DNA of 7,757 bases from NCBI GenBank assembly GCA_027022775.1, contig JALVXO010000226.1, positions 1 to 7,757 on the forward strand, read 5' to 3'. Within the stretch, counting starts at the first letter, position 1. Each line of letters begins with the position of its first letter. Made by a program: the position numbers and the translations under genes. Positions 1 to 6,255 of the stretch are shown one piece after another. The notes below the pieces were generated by a model, which was not told where the DNA came from, did not search any database, and saw nothing but the letters and a program-made list of their open reading frames with translations. Source of the DNA: Campylobacteraceae bacterium. GTDB taxonomy: Bacteria; Campylobacterota; Campylobacteria; Campylobacterales; Sulfurovaceae.

Positions 1-43
1 GGCAAGTTATGCCCTGTTTTACGAGTTTTGGAGAGAACTGTTT

Positions 44-1087
44 TTAAGCTTTGCCTTTAGCTTTTTGGATAGAGTTAATATAAAGATAGTCGATTTTAAT
101 TTTTTTCTCTTTGGGTAAATTTGTAGCAACTTCAGAAAGGACTTTGTCAAAATCATCAAAAAGGTAGTTTGCCATTGAGCCAGGAATTGGATTTATTTCA
201 TTTAAATATACCTCATTTTCCAAAACAAAAAAGTCACATCTAATAACTGCACCCCTAAATAGAGGATCATAAATTTTCTTAAAACTGTTACGAATTTTCT
301 CTTTTAACTCTTCGCTGATATTAGCTTCGCTTACTCTTGAATCTCTTGCAAAATCCATATACTTTTTGTCAAAATCCAAAAACTCCTCTTTCTGCGGCTC
401 TTCTATAATAGATAGAATCCAATCTTTTCCCAAAGCGCCGGCTTGATTATACTCTTTTATCCCCTCTATAAATGATTCAACCAAAACCTGGTCGTCAAAT
501 TCAAAAGCAACATCAAGCGCGTAATCCAACTCTTCTTTGCTTTTTACAACACTGACCCCGATTGAGCTGCCAAGCCGCACCGGCTTGATAATTACAGGGA
601 AATCCAGCGTAATTTCCCTGCTTTCTCCTCTGTTTAAAACCTCATAAGGGATGGTTTTAATATTTAAACTCTCAGCCAGCAGTTTTGTATAAAGTTTATT
701 ATAGCTTAAAACCGAAGCTTCGACTCTTGGCGAAATATATTTAACCCCAAAAAACTCCAATAGAGCCGCCATTTTGCCATCTTCGCCATCTCTGCCGTGA
801 ATTAAATTGAGCGCTACATCAAAATCTACCTTTTTAGCCCCAAACATCCCCGGCGCTTCAAAGCCACCTTTAACTAAATTAAGCTTTTTACCCTTTTTTA
901 AGTAATCTTTGGAGCTGAAAAATTTAGATTTCATATTGCCGCTCTCTATTAAATAGAAATTGCGGCTGCTGTCAACAAAAATAAAAACAGGAGTATGCTT
1001 TTTTAAACCCCCCTTTAAAGTAATAGCGCTTACAATGCTAATCTCATGCTCAAAACTGGAACCGCCAAAAATTATTGCTATTTTCAT
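44..1087 (-). CDS. ddl: D-alanine--D-alanine ligase
   Basis: Cytoplasmic ATP-grasp ligase that joins two D-alanines for the peptidoglycan pentapeptide. The 347-aa length fits the family. Visible motifs: N-terminal GGSSFEHEIS (residues 8-17), whose E13 aligns with catalytic E15 of E. coli DdlB; HGRDGEDG at 97-104; KPVRLGSSIGVS at 168-179, the ATP-grasp lysine and Gly/Ser loop; R283 and D285 in VIRCDFFV; E297 and N299 in YLNEINPIPGS, the Mg-binding end. The motif after N299 reads PIPGSMANYLF instead of the common TxPGFTxxSxxP; I associate this with Campylobacterota/Helicobacter-type Ddl from memory. ATG at 1087 is preceded by an AAAGG ribosome site (1094-1098) with 6-nt spacing. The gene lies 261 bp downstream of gyrB, behind a hairpin, so it probably has its own promoter; I could not place one. 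Function is secure; specificity for D-Ala over D-lactate is inferred. Confidence 0.95.
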   Translation of the reverse strand: MKIAIIFGGSSFEHEISIVSAITLKGGLKKHTPVFIFVDSSRNFYLIESGNMKSKFFSSKDYLKKGKKLNLVKGGFEAPGMFGAKKVDFDVALNLIHGRDGEDGKMAALLEFFGVKYISPRVEASVLSYNKLYTKLLAESLNIKTIPYEVLNRGESREITLDFPVIIKPVRLGSSIGVSVVKSKEELDYALDVAFEFDDQVLVESFIEGIKEYNQAGALGKDWILSIIEEPQKEEFLDFDKKYMDFARDSRVSEANISEELKEKIRNSFKKIYDPLFRGAVIRCDFFVLENEVYLNEINPIPGSMANYLFDDFDKVLSEVATNLPKEKKIKIDYLYINSIQKAKGKA

Positions 1088-1095
1088 TTTTTACC

Positions 1096-1114
1096 TTTGT
1101 ACACTATTTACAAA
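1096..1114 (-). repeat. 6-7-6 inverted repeat at the ddl ribosome site
   Basis: TTTGTA (1096-1101) and TACAAA (1109-1114) form a perfect dyad with a 7-nt spacer. One arm overlaps the AAAGG ribosome site of ddl, so the dyad could be an operator or an mRNA hairpin next to the start codon. The stem is all A/T except one G-C pair, so it is weak as RNA. Confidence 0.4.
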
Positions 1115-1142
1115 TCTGTCATCTCGGCTTAACCGGAACAGA
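1115..1142. repeat. Imperfect extragenic palindrome upstream of ddl
   Basis: TCTGT (1115-1119) pairs with ACAGA (1138-1142), and CGG (1125-1127) pairs with CCG (1133-1135) around a CTTAA loop. The TGTCATCTCGG...CCGG core resembles the TGTCATCCCGG...CCGGGA extragenic palindromes known from many Proteobacteria. Whether this is a decayed member of such a family is inference. No coding frame is seen here. Confidence 0.35.
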
Positions 1143-1157
1143 CGCTAATTTTGTATA

Positions 1158-1235
1158 TTGGTGTATTTGTTATTAGTGTATTGGAAAAAACTAATTTCTT
1201 ATATGTTTTCCAATATACCAATAGCAAATAACCAA
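1158..1235. repeat. Long imperfect inverted repeat of 7-8 bp units
   Basis: The left arm (1158-1188) and the reverse complement of the right arm (1206-1235) align over about 30 bases with a one-base gap and three mismatches, around a 17-nt centre. Each arm is itself built of near-repeats: the left reads TATTGGTG, TATTTGT, TATTAGTG, TATTGG from 1156; the right, on the opposite strand, reads TATTTGC, TATTGGTA, TATTGG. It may fold into a long cruciform or an RNA hairpin in a transcript reaching ddl. It shares its build (short tandem units in inverted arms) with the elements at 7004-7256, but not their sequence. Confidence 0.7.
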
Positions 1236-1248
1236 TTTAAAATACGGA

Positions 1249-1278
1249 ATTATCGATTATCTATATTATCCATTATCA
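1249..1278. repeat. Tandem ATTATCN heptads (four units)
   Basis: Units lie at 1249-1255 (ATTATCG), 1256-1262 (ATTATCT), 1265-1271 (ATTATCC) and 1272-1278 (ATTATCA), with an extra AT at 1263-1264. On the minus strand each is a GATAAT hexamer, the half-site type found in Fur boxes, but the spacing is 7-9-7 rather than the Fur 6-bp register. A repeat-expansion origin seems more likely than an operator. Confidence 0.65.
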
Positions 1279-1321
1279 TCAAACCTAAATTACCGGCTCT
1301 CTAGGCTCTGATCTATAAGCT

Positions 1322-1348
1322 TCTATTTGCGGCTTTGCCGCAAATAGA
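1322..1348 (-). terminator. Hairpin directly after the gyrB stop codon
   Basis: A perfect 12-bp stem (1322-1333 with 1337-1348) and a 3-nt loop start at the base next to the gyrB TAA. The inner part is GC-rich (TTGCGGC/GCCGCAA). On the minus strand it is followed by AGCTTATAG rather than a T tract, so it is not a textbook intrinsic terminator. It may work as a weak or Rho-assisted terminator, or as an mRNA 3'-end stabiliser. Confidence 0.55.
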
Positions 1349-3667
1349 TTAAACATCAAGATGTTTAACATCTTTTGCGTGCGTTTCTATATATTTTCTT
1401 CGTGGTTCAACCTCATCACCCATAAACAGGGTAAAGGCTTCGCTTGCACTTTCGAAATCTTCAACTTTTACGCGCAGCAGCCTTCTGTTAGCAGGGTCCA
1501 TTGTTGTCTCCCAAAGCTGCTCTGGATTCATCTCTCCAAGCCCTTTGTATCGTTGAATATATGCACCTTTTTTAGCCGCTTCTTCAATTGTTTTTAAATC
1601 TTCAAGCAGGTCTCTTTGCTCCAGCTCTTCATTCAAATAGTCTTTGATTTTCTGGTAAATATAGACCGCTTCATTATAGTGCGGGCTTGTAAAGAGGTTA
1701 TCATCAATAATCAGCTCCTCAAGCCCCTCATTTGTCTGCACATAGTAGTGCAGCTTCTCTTCATCTATCGCCTTATTTAAAATATTATAACCCAGTTTTT
1801 CTATAAACTGTTCTAAATCTTTCGCAAGCTCTTCATTCGGTTTGCCGGCAACATCCGGGTTCTCTATCATATACCTTAAAACTTCAGCCATCGAAAAGCG
1901 TTTATCCAGTTCATTTAAAGTCAGCTGATAGTATGCAACCAGTTTAAACAGTGCAATTTTATCAGCTGTTCCCATAGTTTGAATATCAACAGCATCAATG
2001 CCGCGCTCAATCATAAACTCTTTTAACGCTTTATCATCCTTTAAATATTTTTCGTTTTTCCCCTTTTTATAGCGGTAAAGAGGAGGCTGGGCGATATATA
2101 AATACCCCTTCTCGACAACCGGGCGCAGGAATCTGAAGAAAAATGTCATAAGCAGTGTCTGAATATGGCTGCCGTCAACATCTGCATCGGTCATAATAAT
2201 AATTTTATGGTATCTTAACTTGCTTTCGTCAAAATCATCTCCAATTCCGCAACCTAGGGCTGTAATCATATTTTTAATTTCATCAGAGCGTAAAACCTTA
2301 TCCAAGCGCGCTTTTTCAACATTTAATATTTTACCTTTAAGCGGCAAAATCGCCTGGAAAACCCTGTCGCGCCCCTGCTTTGCTGAACCGCCTGCACTGT
2401 CCCCCTCCACAAGATACAATTCGCTCTCTGCTGGATCTTTGCTTTGGCAGTCTGCCAGCTTTCCAGGAAGCGTGCCAACACTCATAGAGTCTTTGCGTTT
2501 TACCAAATCTTTCGCCCTTTTAGCCGCTTCGCGCCCTTTTGCCGCCAAAAGAACCTGATTCATTATCGCTTTTGCCTCTATTGGGTTCTCTTCGAGGTAT
2601 TTATTTACCTTTTCATAAGTAAATTTCTGAACAAGAGGGCGCACATAAGATGAACCGAGCTTCCCTTTTGTCTGCCCTTCAAACTGAGGTTCTGGCACGC
2701 GTACGCTTACTATTGCAATAAGCCCCTCTTTTGTATCATCTCCGCTTATTTTTATGTTTTTATCTTTTGCATTGGCATTATTTGATATATATTTCGAAAT
2801 CGCCCTTGTAAGCCCTGCCCTAAAACCTGCTTCGTGGGTTCCGCCGTCAGCTGTTTTAATATTGTTTACAAAGCTGTAAACTGTATCGTTTTCACTTTTT
2901 TGATACATAAAAGAGATATCCATTTCGATATCATCAGCTTTCCCCTCAAAAAGCTGCGCACTTGAGAGCGGCTCTTTTTTTGCCAAATCCTCTACAAACT
3001 GTTTAATGCCGCCTTCAAAGTGCAGAGTCTCTTTAAAACCGTCTCTCTCATCTTTAAATTCAATCGTAATTTTTGGATTTAAATAGGCTAACTCTTTAAA
3101 TCTTTTGCTTAAAATATCTTTGTTAAACTCCACTGTTTCGGTAAAAATGGTTTCATCAGGCCAAAATTCGATTTTTGTTCCGGTTTTTCTAGGCGATTTG
3201 CCGGTAATTTCAAGATCTGTCACCGGAATGCCTTTTTCAAACCACTGCTCGTAAATATTGCCCTCTCTGTAAATTGTCATGTGAAGCTTTTTAGAGAGCG
3301 CATTTACAACCGAAACGCCGACCCCGTGAAGACCGCCTGAAACTTTATATGTATCTTTGTCAAACTTTCCGCCCGCATGCAAAACTGTTAAAACAACTGT
3401 CGCAGCCGGAATCTTTTCTGTCGGATGCTCAGCAACCGGAATCCCGCGCCCGTTATCTTCGATAATTGCAGAACCGTCAGCAGTGAGTGTAACTTTGATA
3501 TTGTTACAAAAACCTGCCATCGCTTCATCGATAGAGTTATCCACAACTTCATAAATAAGATGGTGGAGCCCTTTTACAGAAGTGTCTCCAATATACATTC
3601 CCGGGCGCTTTCTAACCGCCTCTAAACCTTTTAAAACTTTAATATTACTAGCACCGTAATCAGCCAT
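1349..3667 (-). CDS. gyrB: DNA gyrase subunit B
   Basis: ATPase and TOPRIM subunit of the GyrA2GyrB2 topoisomerase, which introduces negative supercoils. The 772-aa length is normal for the epsilon-type enzyme. GHKL ATPase motifs: E40 and N44 in YEVVDNSIDEA, DNGRGIP at 71-77, HAGGKF at 97-102, GGLHGVGVS at 111-119. The transducer QTK loop is at 332-334. TOPRIM: EGDSAGGSAKQGRDR from E421 and DADVDGSH with D494, D496, D498. The C-terminal tail has YIQRYKGLGEMNPEQLWETT at 703-722 and ends RRKYIETHAKDVKHLDV. D423 and K452, which align with quinolone-related E. coli positions 426 and 447, are wild type. GGAG (3674-3677) lies 6 nt before the ATG. The gene follows groEL with its own promoter and is not beside dnaN. 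Confidence 0.98.
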   Translation of the reverse strand: MADYGASNIKVLKGLEAVRKRPGMYIGDTSVKGLHHLIYEVVDNSIDEAMAGFCNNIKVTLTADGSAIIEDNGRGIPVAEHPTEKIPAATVVLTVLHAGGKFDKDTYKVSGGLHGVGVSVVNALSKKLHMTIYREGNIYEQWFEKGIPVTDLEITGKSPRKTGTKIEFWPDETIFTETVEFNKDILSKRFKELAYLNPKITIEFKDERDGFKETLHFEGGIKQFVEDLAKKEPLSSAQLFEGKADDIEMDISFMYQKSENDTVYSFVNNIKTADGGTHEAGFRAGLTRAISKYISNNANAKDKNIKISGDDTKEGLIAIVSVRVPEPQFEGQTKGKLGSSYVRPLVQKFTYEKVNKYLEENPIEAKAIMNQVLLAAKGREAAKRAKDLVKRKDSMSVGTLPGKLADCQSKDPAESELYLVEGDSAGGSAKQGRDRVFQAILPLKGKILNVEKARLDKVLRSDEIKNMITALGCGIGDDFDESKLRYHKIIIMTDADVDGSHIQTLLMTFFFRFLRPVVEKGYLYIAQPPLYRYKKGKNEKYLKDDKALKEFMIERGIDAVDIQTMGTADKIALFKLVAYYQLTLNELDKRFSMAEVLRYMIENPDVAGKPNEELAKDLEQFIEKLGYNILNKAIDEEKLHYYVQTNEGLEELIIDDNLFTSPHYNEAVYIYQKIKDYLNEELEQRDLLEDLKTIEEAAKKGAYIQRYKGLGEMNPEQLWETTMDPANRRLLRVKVEDFESASEAFTLFMGDEVEPRRKYIETHAKDVKHLDV

Positions 3668-3694
3668 AAACCACTCCGTGTTACAAATTGTAAG

Positions 3695-3703
3695 ATTATA
3701 TCA
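3695..3703 (-). promoter_or_regulatory. Extended -10 promoter of gyrB
   Basis: On the minus strand the sequence reads TGATATAAT, a perfect extended -10 (TGN-TATAAT), preceded by a T run. No good -35 is seen at 17 bp; that position reads CCGGTT and falls inside the 10-bp palindrome AAACCGGTTT (3717-3726). The predicted start near 3688 gives a leader of about 20 nt. A missing -35 fits known Campylobacterota sigma70 promoters. Confidence 0.75.
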
Positions 3704-3716
3704 AAAAGGTGCTTAT

Positions 3717-3757
3717 AAACCGGTTTTTATTTAAAAATTTGAATTTTCTTATAAGAA
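3717..3757. repeat. Two palindromes upstream of the gyrB promoter
   Basis: AAACCGGTTT (3717-3726) covers the -35 position of gyrB. TTCTTATAAGAA (3746-3757) is a perfect 12-bp palindrome further upstream. Either could be an operator, for example for supercoiling or growth control of gyrB, but short palindromes are frequent in AT-rich DNA and no known box is recognised. Confidence 0.35.
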
Positions 3758-3771
3758 GCAGAAGATTAGTG

Positions 3772-3803
3772 AAGAAAATAAAACTGTTCCCGGGCGGGAA
3801 CAG
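3772..3803 (-). terminator. Intrinsic terminator of groES-groEL
   Basis: CTGTTCCC (3784-3791) and GGGAACAG (3796-3803) form a GC-rich 8-bp stem with a 4-nt loop. Read on the minus strand the stem is followed by TTTTATTTTCTTC (3772-3784), a proper U-rich tail. It lies 26 nt after the groEL stop codon and separates groEL from the gyrB promoter. Confidence 0.9.
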
Positions 3804-3829
3804 CTCTTTATCAGGAGGTTAAAAGGATA

Positions 3830-5455
3830 TTACATCATTCCCGGCATTCCGCCCATATCAGGCGCTGCTGGAGATGGTTTGTCTTCTTTAACTTCAGTTA
3901 CTGTAGCTTCGGTTGTTAAAAGCAGGCTTGCAACGCTTGTAGCGTTTTGAAGCGCAATTCTTTCAACTTTTAAAGGATCGATAATTCCTGCTTCGAACAT
4001 ATCTACATACTCGCCTGTTGCGGCATTGAAACCTTCATTTGGATTTTCGCTGCTGCTTACATTGTGGGCAACAACTCCGGCATCAAATCCCGCATTTTCT
4101 GCAATTTGTTTAATAGGTGCCCCAATCGCTCTTAAAATAATATCTGCACCGATTTTCTCATCCCCTTCAAGTTCAATATTAACCGCTTTTCCAGCTTTAA
4201 TAAGCGCAGCGCCGCCGCCGATTACAATTCCCTCTTCTACAGCAGCTTTTGTTGCGCTTAAAGCGTCATCAACTCTGTCTTTTTTCTCTTTCATCTCTGT
4301 TTCTGTCGCAGCTCCGACTTTAATTACCGCAACACCGCCGCTTAATTTTGCAAGGCGCTCTTGAAGTTTTTCTCTGTCGTAATCGCTTGTTGTATTTTCA
4401 ATTTGAACTTTAATCTCTTTAATTCTTGCCTCTACAGCCTCTTTATCCCCTTTTCCATCAACAATTGTAGTATTGTCTTTGTCAATTACAACACGCCCTG
4501 CCTGTCCTAACTGGTCTAAAGTAACCTTTTCCAGTGTCAAGCCAAGCTCTTCTGTAATTACTGTTCCGCCTGTTAAAATGGCAATATCTTTTAGCATCTC
4601 TTTTTTTCTATCGCCAAATCCCGGAGCTTTTACAGCCGCAATATTTAAAATTCCTTTTAATCTGTTTAATACAAGGGTTGCTAAAGCTTCACCTTCAACA
4701 TCATCAGCAATAATTAAAAGCGGGCGTCCAGTCTGCTGTGTCTGCTCTAAAATATGGATTAAATCTTTAAGCGATGTGATTTTAATATCTGTAATTAATA
4801 GCAGAGGATTTTCAAGTTCTGCAATCATTTTTTCACTGTTTGTAATAAAGTATGGGCTCAGATAGCCTCTGTCAAACTGCATTCCCTCTACAACTTCCAA
4901 CTCATCATTGATACCTTTAGCCTCTTCTACAGTAATTACGCCGTCTTTACCCACTTTTTCCATAGCTTCTGCAATTAAATCGCCTATTTTACTGTCATTG
5001 TTGGCTGAAATTGTAGCAACTTGCGCAATCTCTTTTTTATCTTTTACCTCTTTTGCAATCTTTTTCAACTCTTCGATAATTGCTGCAGAAGCCTTATCCA
5101 TTCCTCTTTTTACTTCAATCGGGTTGGCGCCGGCAGTTATGTTTTTTAACCCTTCTTTAAAGATAGAGTGAGCAAGGATTGTTGCAGTTGTTGTCCCGTC
5201 TCCCGCTTCGTCTGCTGTTTTGCTTGCAACCTCTTTAACAAGCTGTGCGCCCATATTTTCCAAAGTATCTTCCAATTCAATTTCTCTTGCAACAGACACA
5301 CCATCTTTTGTAATATTTGGCGCACCAAAACTTTTTTGAATTAAAACATTTCTTCCTCTTGGCCCCATTGTTACTTTTACAGCGTCAGCCAGTTTCTTTA
5401 CGCCGCTGTATAATCCGTTTCTTGCTTTATCGCTAAAGATGATATCTTTTGCCAT
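3830..5455 (-). CDS. groEL: 60-kDa chaperonin GroEL
   Basis: Subunit of the cytoplasmic double-ring chaperonin that folds proteins in an ATP-driven cage capped by GroES. The 541-aa length is typical. MGPRGRNV is at 30-37; D51 in TKDGVSVA; the ATP loop DGTTT is at 86-90 with D86 (E. coli D87); the apical domain spans roughly 190-370 with YLSPYFIT at 198-205; catalytic D397 is in RVDDALSA (E. coli D398); the family signature AAVEEGIVIGGG is at 404-415. The tail ends DMGGMPGMM, a short version of the GGM repeat. AAGGAG (5462-5467) lies 6 nt before the ATG. It is the second gene of the groESL operon, 14 nt after groES. Nothing is missing or truncated. Confidence 0.99.
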   Translation of the reverse strand: MAKDIIFSDKARNGLYSGVKKLADAVKVTMGPRGRNVLIQKSFGAPNITKDGVSVAREIELEDTLENMGAQLVKEVASKTADEAGDGTTTATILAHSIFKEGLKNITAGANPIEVKRGMDKASAAIIEELKKIAKEVKDKKEIAQVATISANNDSKIGDLIAEAMEKVGKDGVITVEEAKGINDELEVVEGMQFDRGYLSPYFITNSEKMIAELENPLLLITDIKITSLKDLIHILEQTQQTGRPLLIIADDVEGEALATLVLNRLKGILNIAAVKAPGFGDRKKEMLKDIAILTGGTVITEELGLTLEKVTLDQLGQAGRVVIDKDNTTIVDGKGDKEAVEARIKEIKVQIENTTSDYDREKLQERLAKLSGGVAVIKVGAATETEMKEKKDRVDDALSATKAAVEEGIVIGGGAALIKAGKAVNIELEGDEKIGADIILRAIGAPIKQIAENAGFDAGVVAHNVSSSENPNEGFNAATGEYVDMFEAGIIDPLKVERIALQNATSVASLLLTTEATVTEVKEDKPSPAAPDMGGMPGMM

Positions 5456-5469
5456 CTTTCACTCCTTAA

Positions 5470-5736
5470 TTATTTTAAAATTCCTAAAATGTCGTCACTG
5501 TTTAAAATTAAATACTCTTTATTATCTAAAGTTATTTCGGTTCCTGCATATTTTCCAAAAACAACAGTGTCGCCCTCTTTAATTCCCTCGTCTTCAGCAT
5601 CTGGTCCTACTGCCAAAACTTTCCCTTGCAGCGGTTTCTCTTTTGCATTATCTGGAATAATAATCCCGCTTGCTGTTGTTGTTACTTCCTCTTCTCTTTC
5701 TACTAATACTCTGTTAGCCAACGGTTGAAAGTTCAT
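5470..5736 (-). CDS. groES: 10-kDa co-chaperonin GroES
   Basis: Forms the seven-subunit lid of the GroEL cage. At 88 aa it is a standard single-domain GroES without C-terminal extension. Visible are FQPLANRVLVE at the N-terminus, the mobile loop EEEVTTTASGIIIPDNAKEKP (17-37) with the GroEL-binding GIII, and a C-terminal EYLILNSDDILGIL that matches the usual EYLIM.E.DILAV end. AAGGAG (5742-5747) is 5 nt before the ATG. It is first in the operon with groEL and is read from the consensus promoter at 5769-5797. Confidence 0.98.
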   Translation of the reverse strand: MNFQPLANRVLVEREEEVTTTASGIIIPDNAKEKPLQGKVLAVGPDAEDEGIKEGDTVVFGKYAGTEITLDNKEYLILNSDDILGILK

Positions 5737-5768
5737 GCTTTCTCCTTGCTATTAATTTTGACAGTGGA

Positions 5769-5797
5769 ATTATAATAGATAAAAATGAAATTGTCAA
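5769..5797 (-). promoter_or_regulatory. Full-consensus sigma70 promoter of groESL
   Basis: On the minus strand TTGACA (5797-5792), a 17-bp spacer and TATAAT (5774-5769) match the sigma70 consensus at all 12 positions. The start is expected near 5762, giving a leader of about 25 nt. A second TGTCAA on the minus strand (5763-5758) makes an inverted hexamer pair that brackets the -10 box. No CIRCE (TTAGCACTC-N9-GAGTGCTAA) or HAIR-type (CTTGAGT-N7-ACTCAAG) operator is found between 5737 and 5964. Confidence 0.88.
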
Positions 5798-5814
5798 GAG
5801 ATTTTTAAATAAAA

Positions 5815-5844
5815 ACTAAATTTTCTTTAGTCCAATAGACTAAA
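5815..5844. promoter_or_regulatory. Triple half-site operator candidate upstream of groES
   Basis: TTTAGTC (5826-5832) and GACTAAA (5838-5844) form a perfect 7-bp dyad with a 5-nt spacer. A third half-site, ACTAAA (5815-5820), lies another 5 nt to the left, so half-sites alternate in direction at an even pitch. The array is about 50-80 nt upstream of the predicted groES start and about 120 nt upstream of the tRNA. The site matches no box I recognise; the regulator is unknown. Confidence 0.45.
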
Positions 5845-5923
5845 CTTTGTTTATACCTAGAATTTAAGTTTATATTTTTAAGTCGAACTAACCGCTTTTA
5901 ATTTTATTTTAAGAAAAAAAGGA

Positions 5924-5929
5924 TATTAT
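5924..5929 (+). promoter_or_regulatory. Possible -10 box of the tRNA gene
   Basis: TATTAT stands 35 nt before the mature tRNA end and is followed by the GC-containing TCGCTCAC, which resembles the discriminator of stringently controlled stable-RNA promoters. No clear -35 is seen. The implied leader of about 29 nt holds a weak hairpin (CACAAA 5936-5941 with TTTGTG 5960-5965, and TTAC 5942-5945 with GTAA 5951-5954). Confidence 0.4.
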
Positions 5930-5964
5930 TTCGCTCACAAATTACTTTTTGTAACTTCTTTTGT

Positions 5965-6041
5965 GGCAAGGTAGCTCAGCTGGTTAGAGCGCTGGTCTCA
6001 TAAGCCGGAGGTCGCGGATTCGAGTTCCGCCCTTGCTACCA
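5965..6041 (+). tRNA. tRNA-Met (anticodon CAT)
   Basis: A complete 77-nt cloverleaf can be drawn. The acceptor stem is GGCAAGG (5965-5971) with CCTTGCT (6031-6037), closing with a G-U pair at 1-72; D stem GCTC/GAGC; anticodon stem CTGGT/GCCGG with loop CTCATAA and anticodon CAT at 5999-6001; variable AGGTC; T stem GCGGA/TCCGC with loop TTCGAGT. CCA (6039-6041) is encoded. The acceptor lacks the 1-72 mismatch and the anticodon stem lacks the three G-C pairs of the initiator, so this is elongator Met. A tRNA-Ile with lysidine at the CAT anticodon is the alternative that sequence alone cannot exclude. It appears to be a single gene, divergent from groES. Confidence 0.95.
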
Positions 6042-6050
6042 TTTTATGCT

Positions 6051-6069
6051 CTTGCTATCCATCTTATAG
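6051..6069 (+). repeat. Degenerate copy of the tRNA 3' end
   Basis: CTTGCTACCATTTTATG at the tRNA end (6032-6048) is followed 2 nt later by CTTGCTATCCATCTTATAG (6051-6069), the same string with one insertion and a few changes. It could be a small tandem duplication or a worn attachment-site remnant. No integrase gene is present nearby. Confidence 0.45.
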
Positions 6070-6192
6070 AAATTCCAAACTCAAAACTGTACTGAAAAAT
6101 ATTGTCAATTTTATATACAGTAAACTGCTAATTCTATTAATAGTGTACATTTTTTCAAAAAACTTTATTTTTTATAGATAAATTTTAAGATT

Positions 6193-6216
6193 ATTTAATA
6201 TTAAATATGTTATTCT
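6193..6216 (+). promoter_or_regulatory. Possible promoter region of the barrel protein gene
   Basis: A perfect 14-bp palindrome, ATTTAATATTAAAT (6193-6206), is followed by TGTTATTCT (6208-6216), a weak extended -10 (TGN-TATTCT). That would start a transcript near 6223 with a leader of about 45 nt. Another candidate -10, TATAGA, lies at 6173-6178. Neither has a -35, so the assignment is tentative. The rest of the gap 6042-6192 is AT-rich and shows only short dyads such as CTATTAATAG (6134-6143). Confidence 0.3.
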
Positions 6217-6255
6217 ATGTTTAACATTTATAAATATGAACCTTTTTCGGTTTAC

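Noticed and set aside
1..43. Possible end or start of a neighbouring gene beyond ddl
   Set aside because: Several frames are open on both strands over this short piece, for example a plus-strand frame ending at 45-47 beside the ddl stop. None shows a start with a ribosome site or a recognisable protein, so no gene can be supported.
2220..2653. Plus-strand open frames inside gyrB
   Set aside because: They are antisense shadows of the conserved GyrB TOPRIM region, with no independent evidence of coding.
4026..5171. Open frames of 87-130 codons opposite groEL
   Set aside because: These are low-complexity Ser/Ala/Pro/Ile shadows of a strongly biased coding strand, with no ribosome sites and no family resemblance.
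5737..5964. CIRCE or HAIR operator for groESL
   Set aside because: Both strands were read for TTAGCACTC and CTTGAGT half-sites, and none was found.
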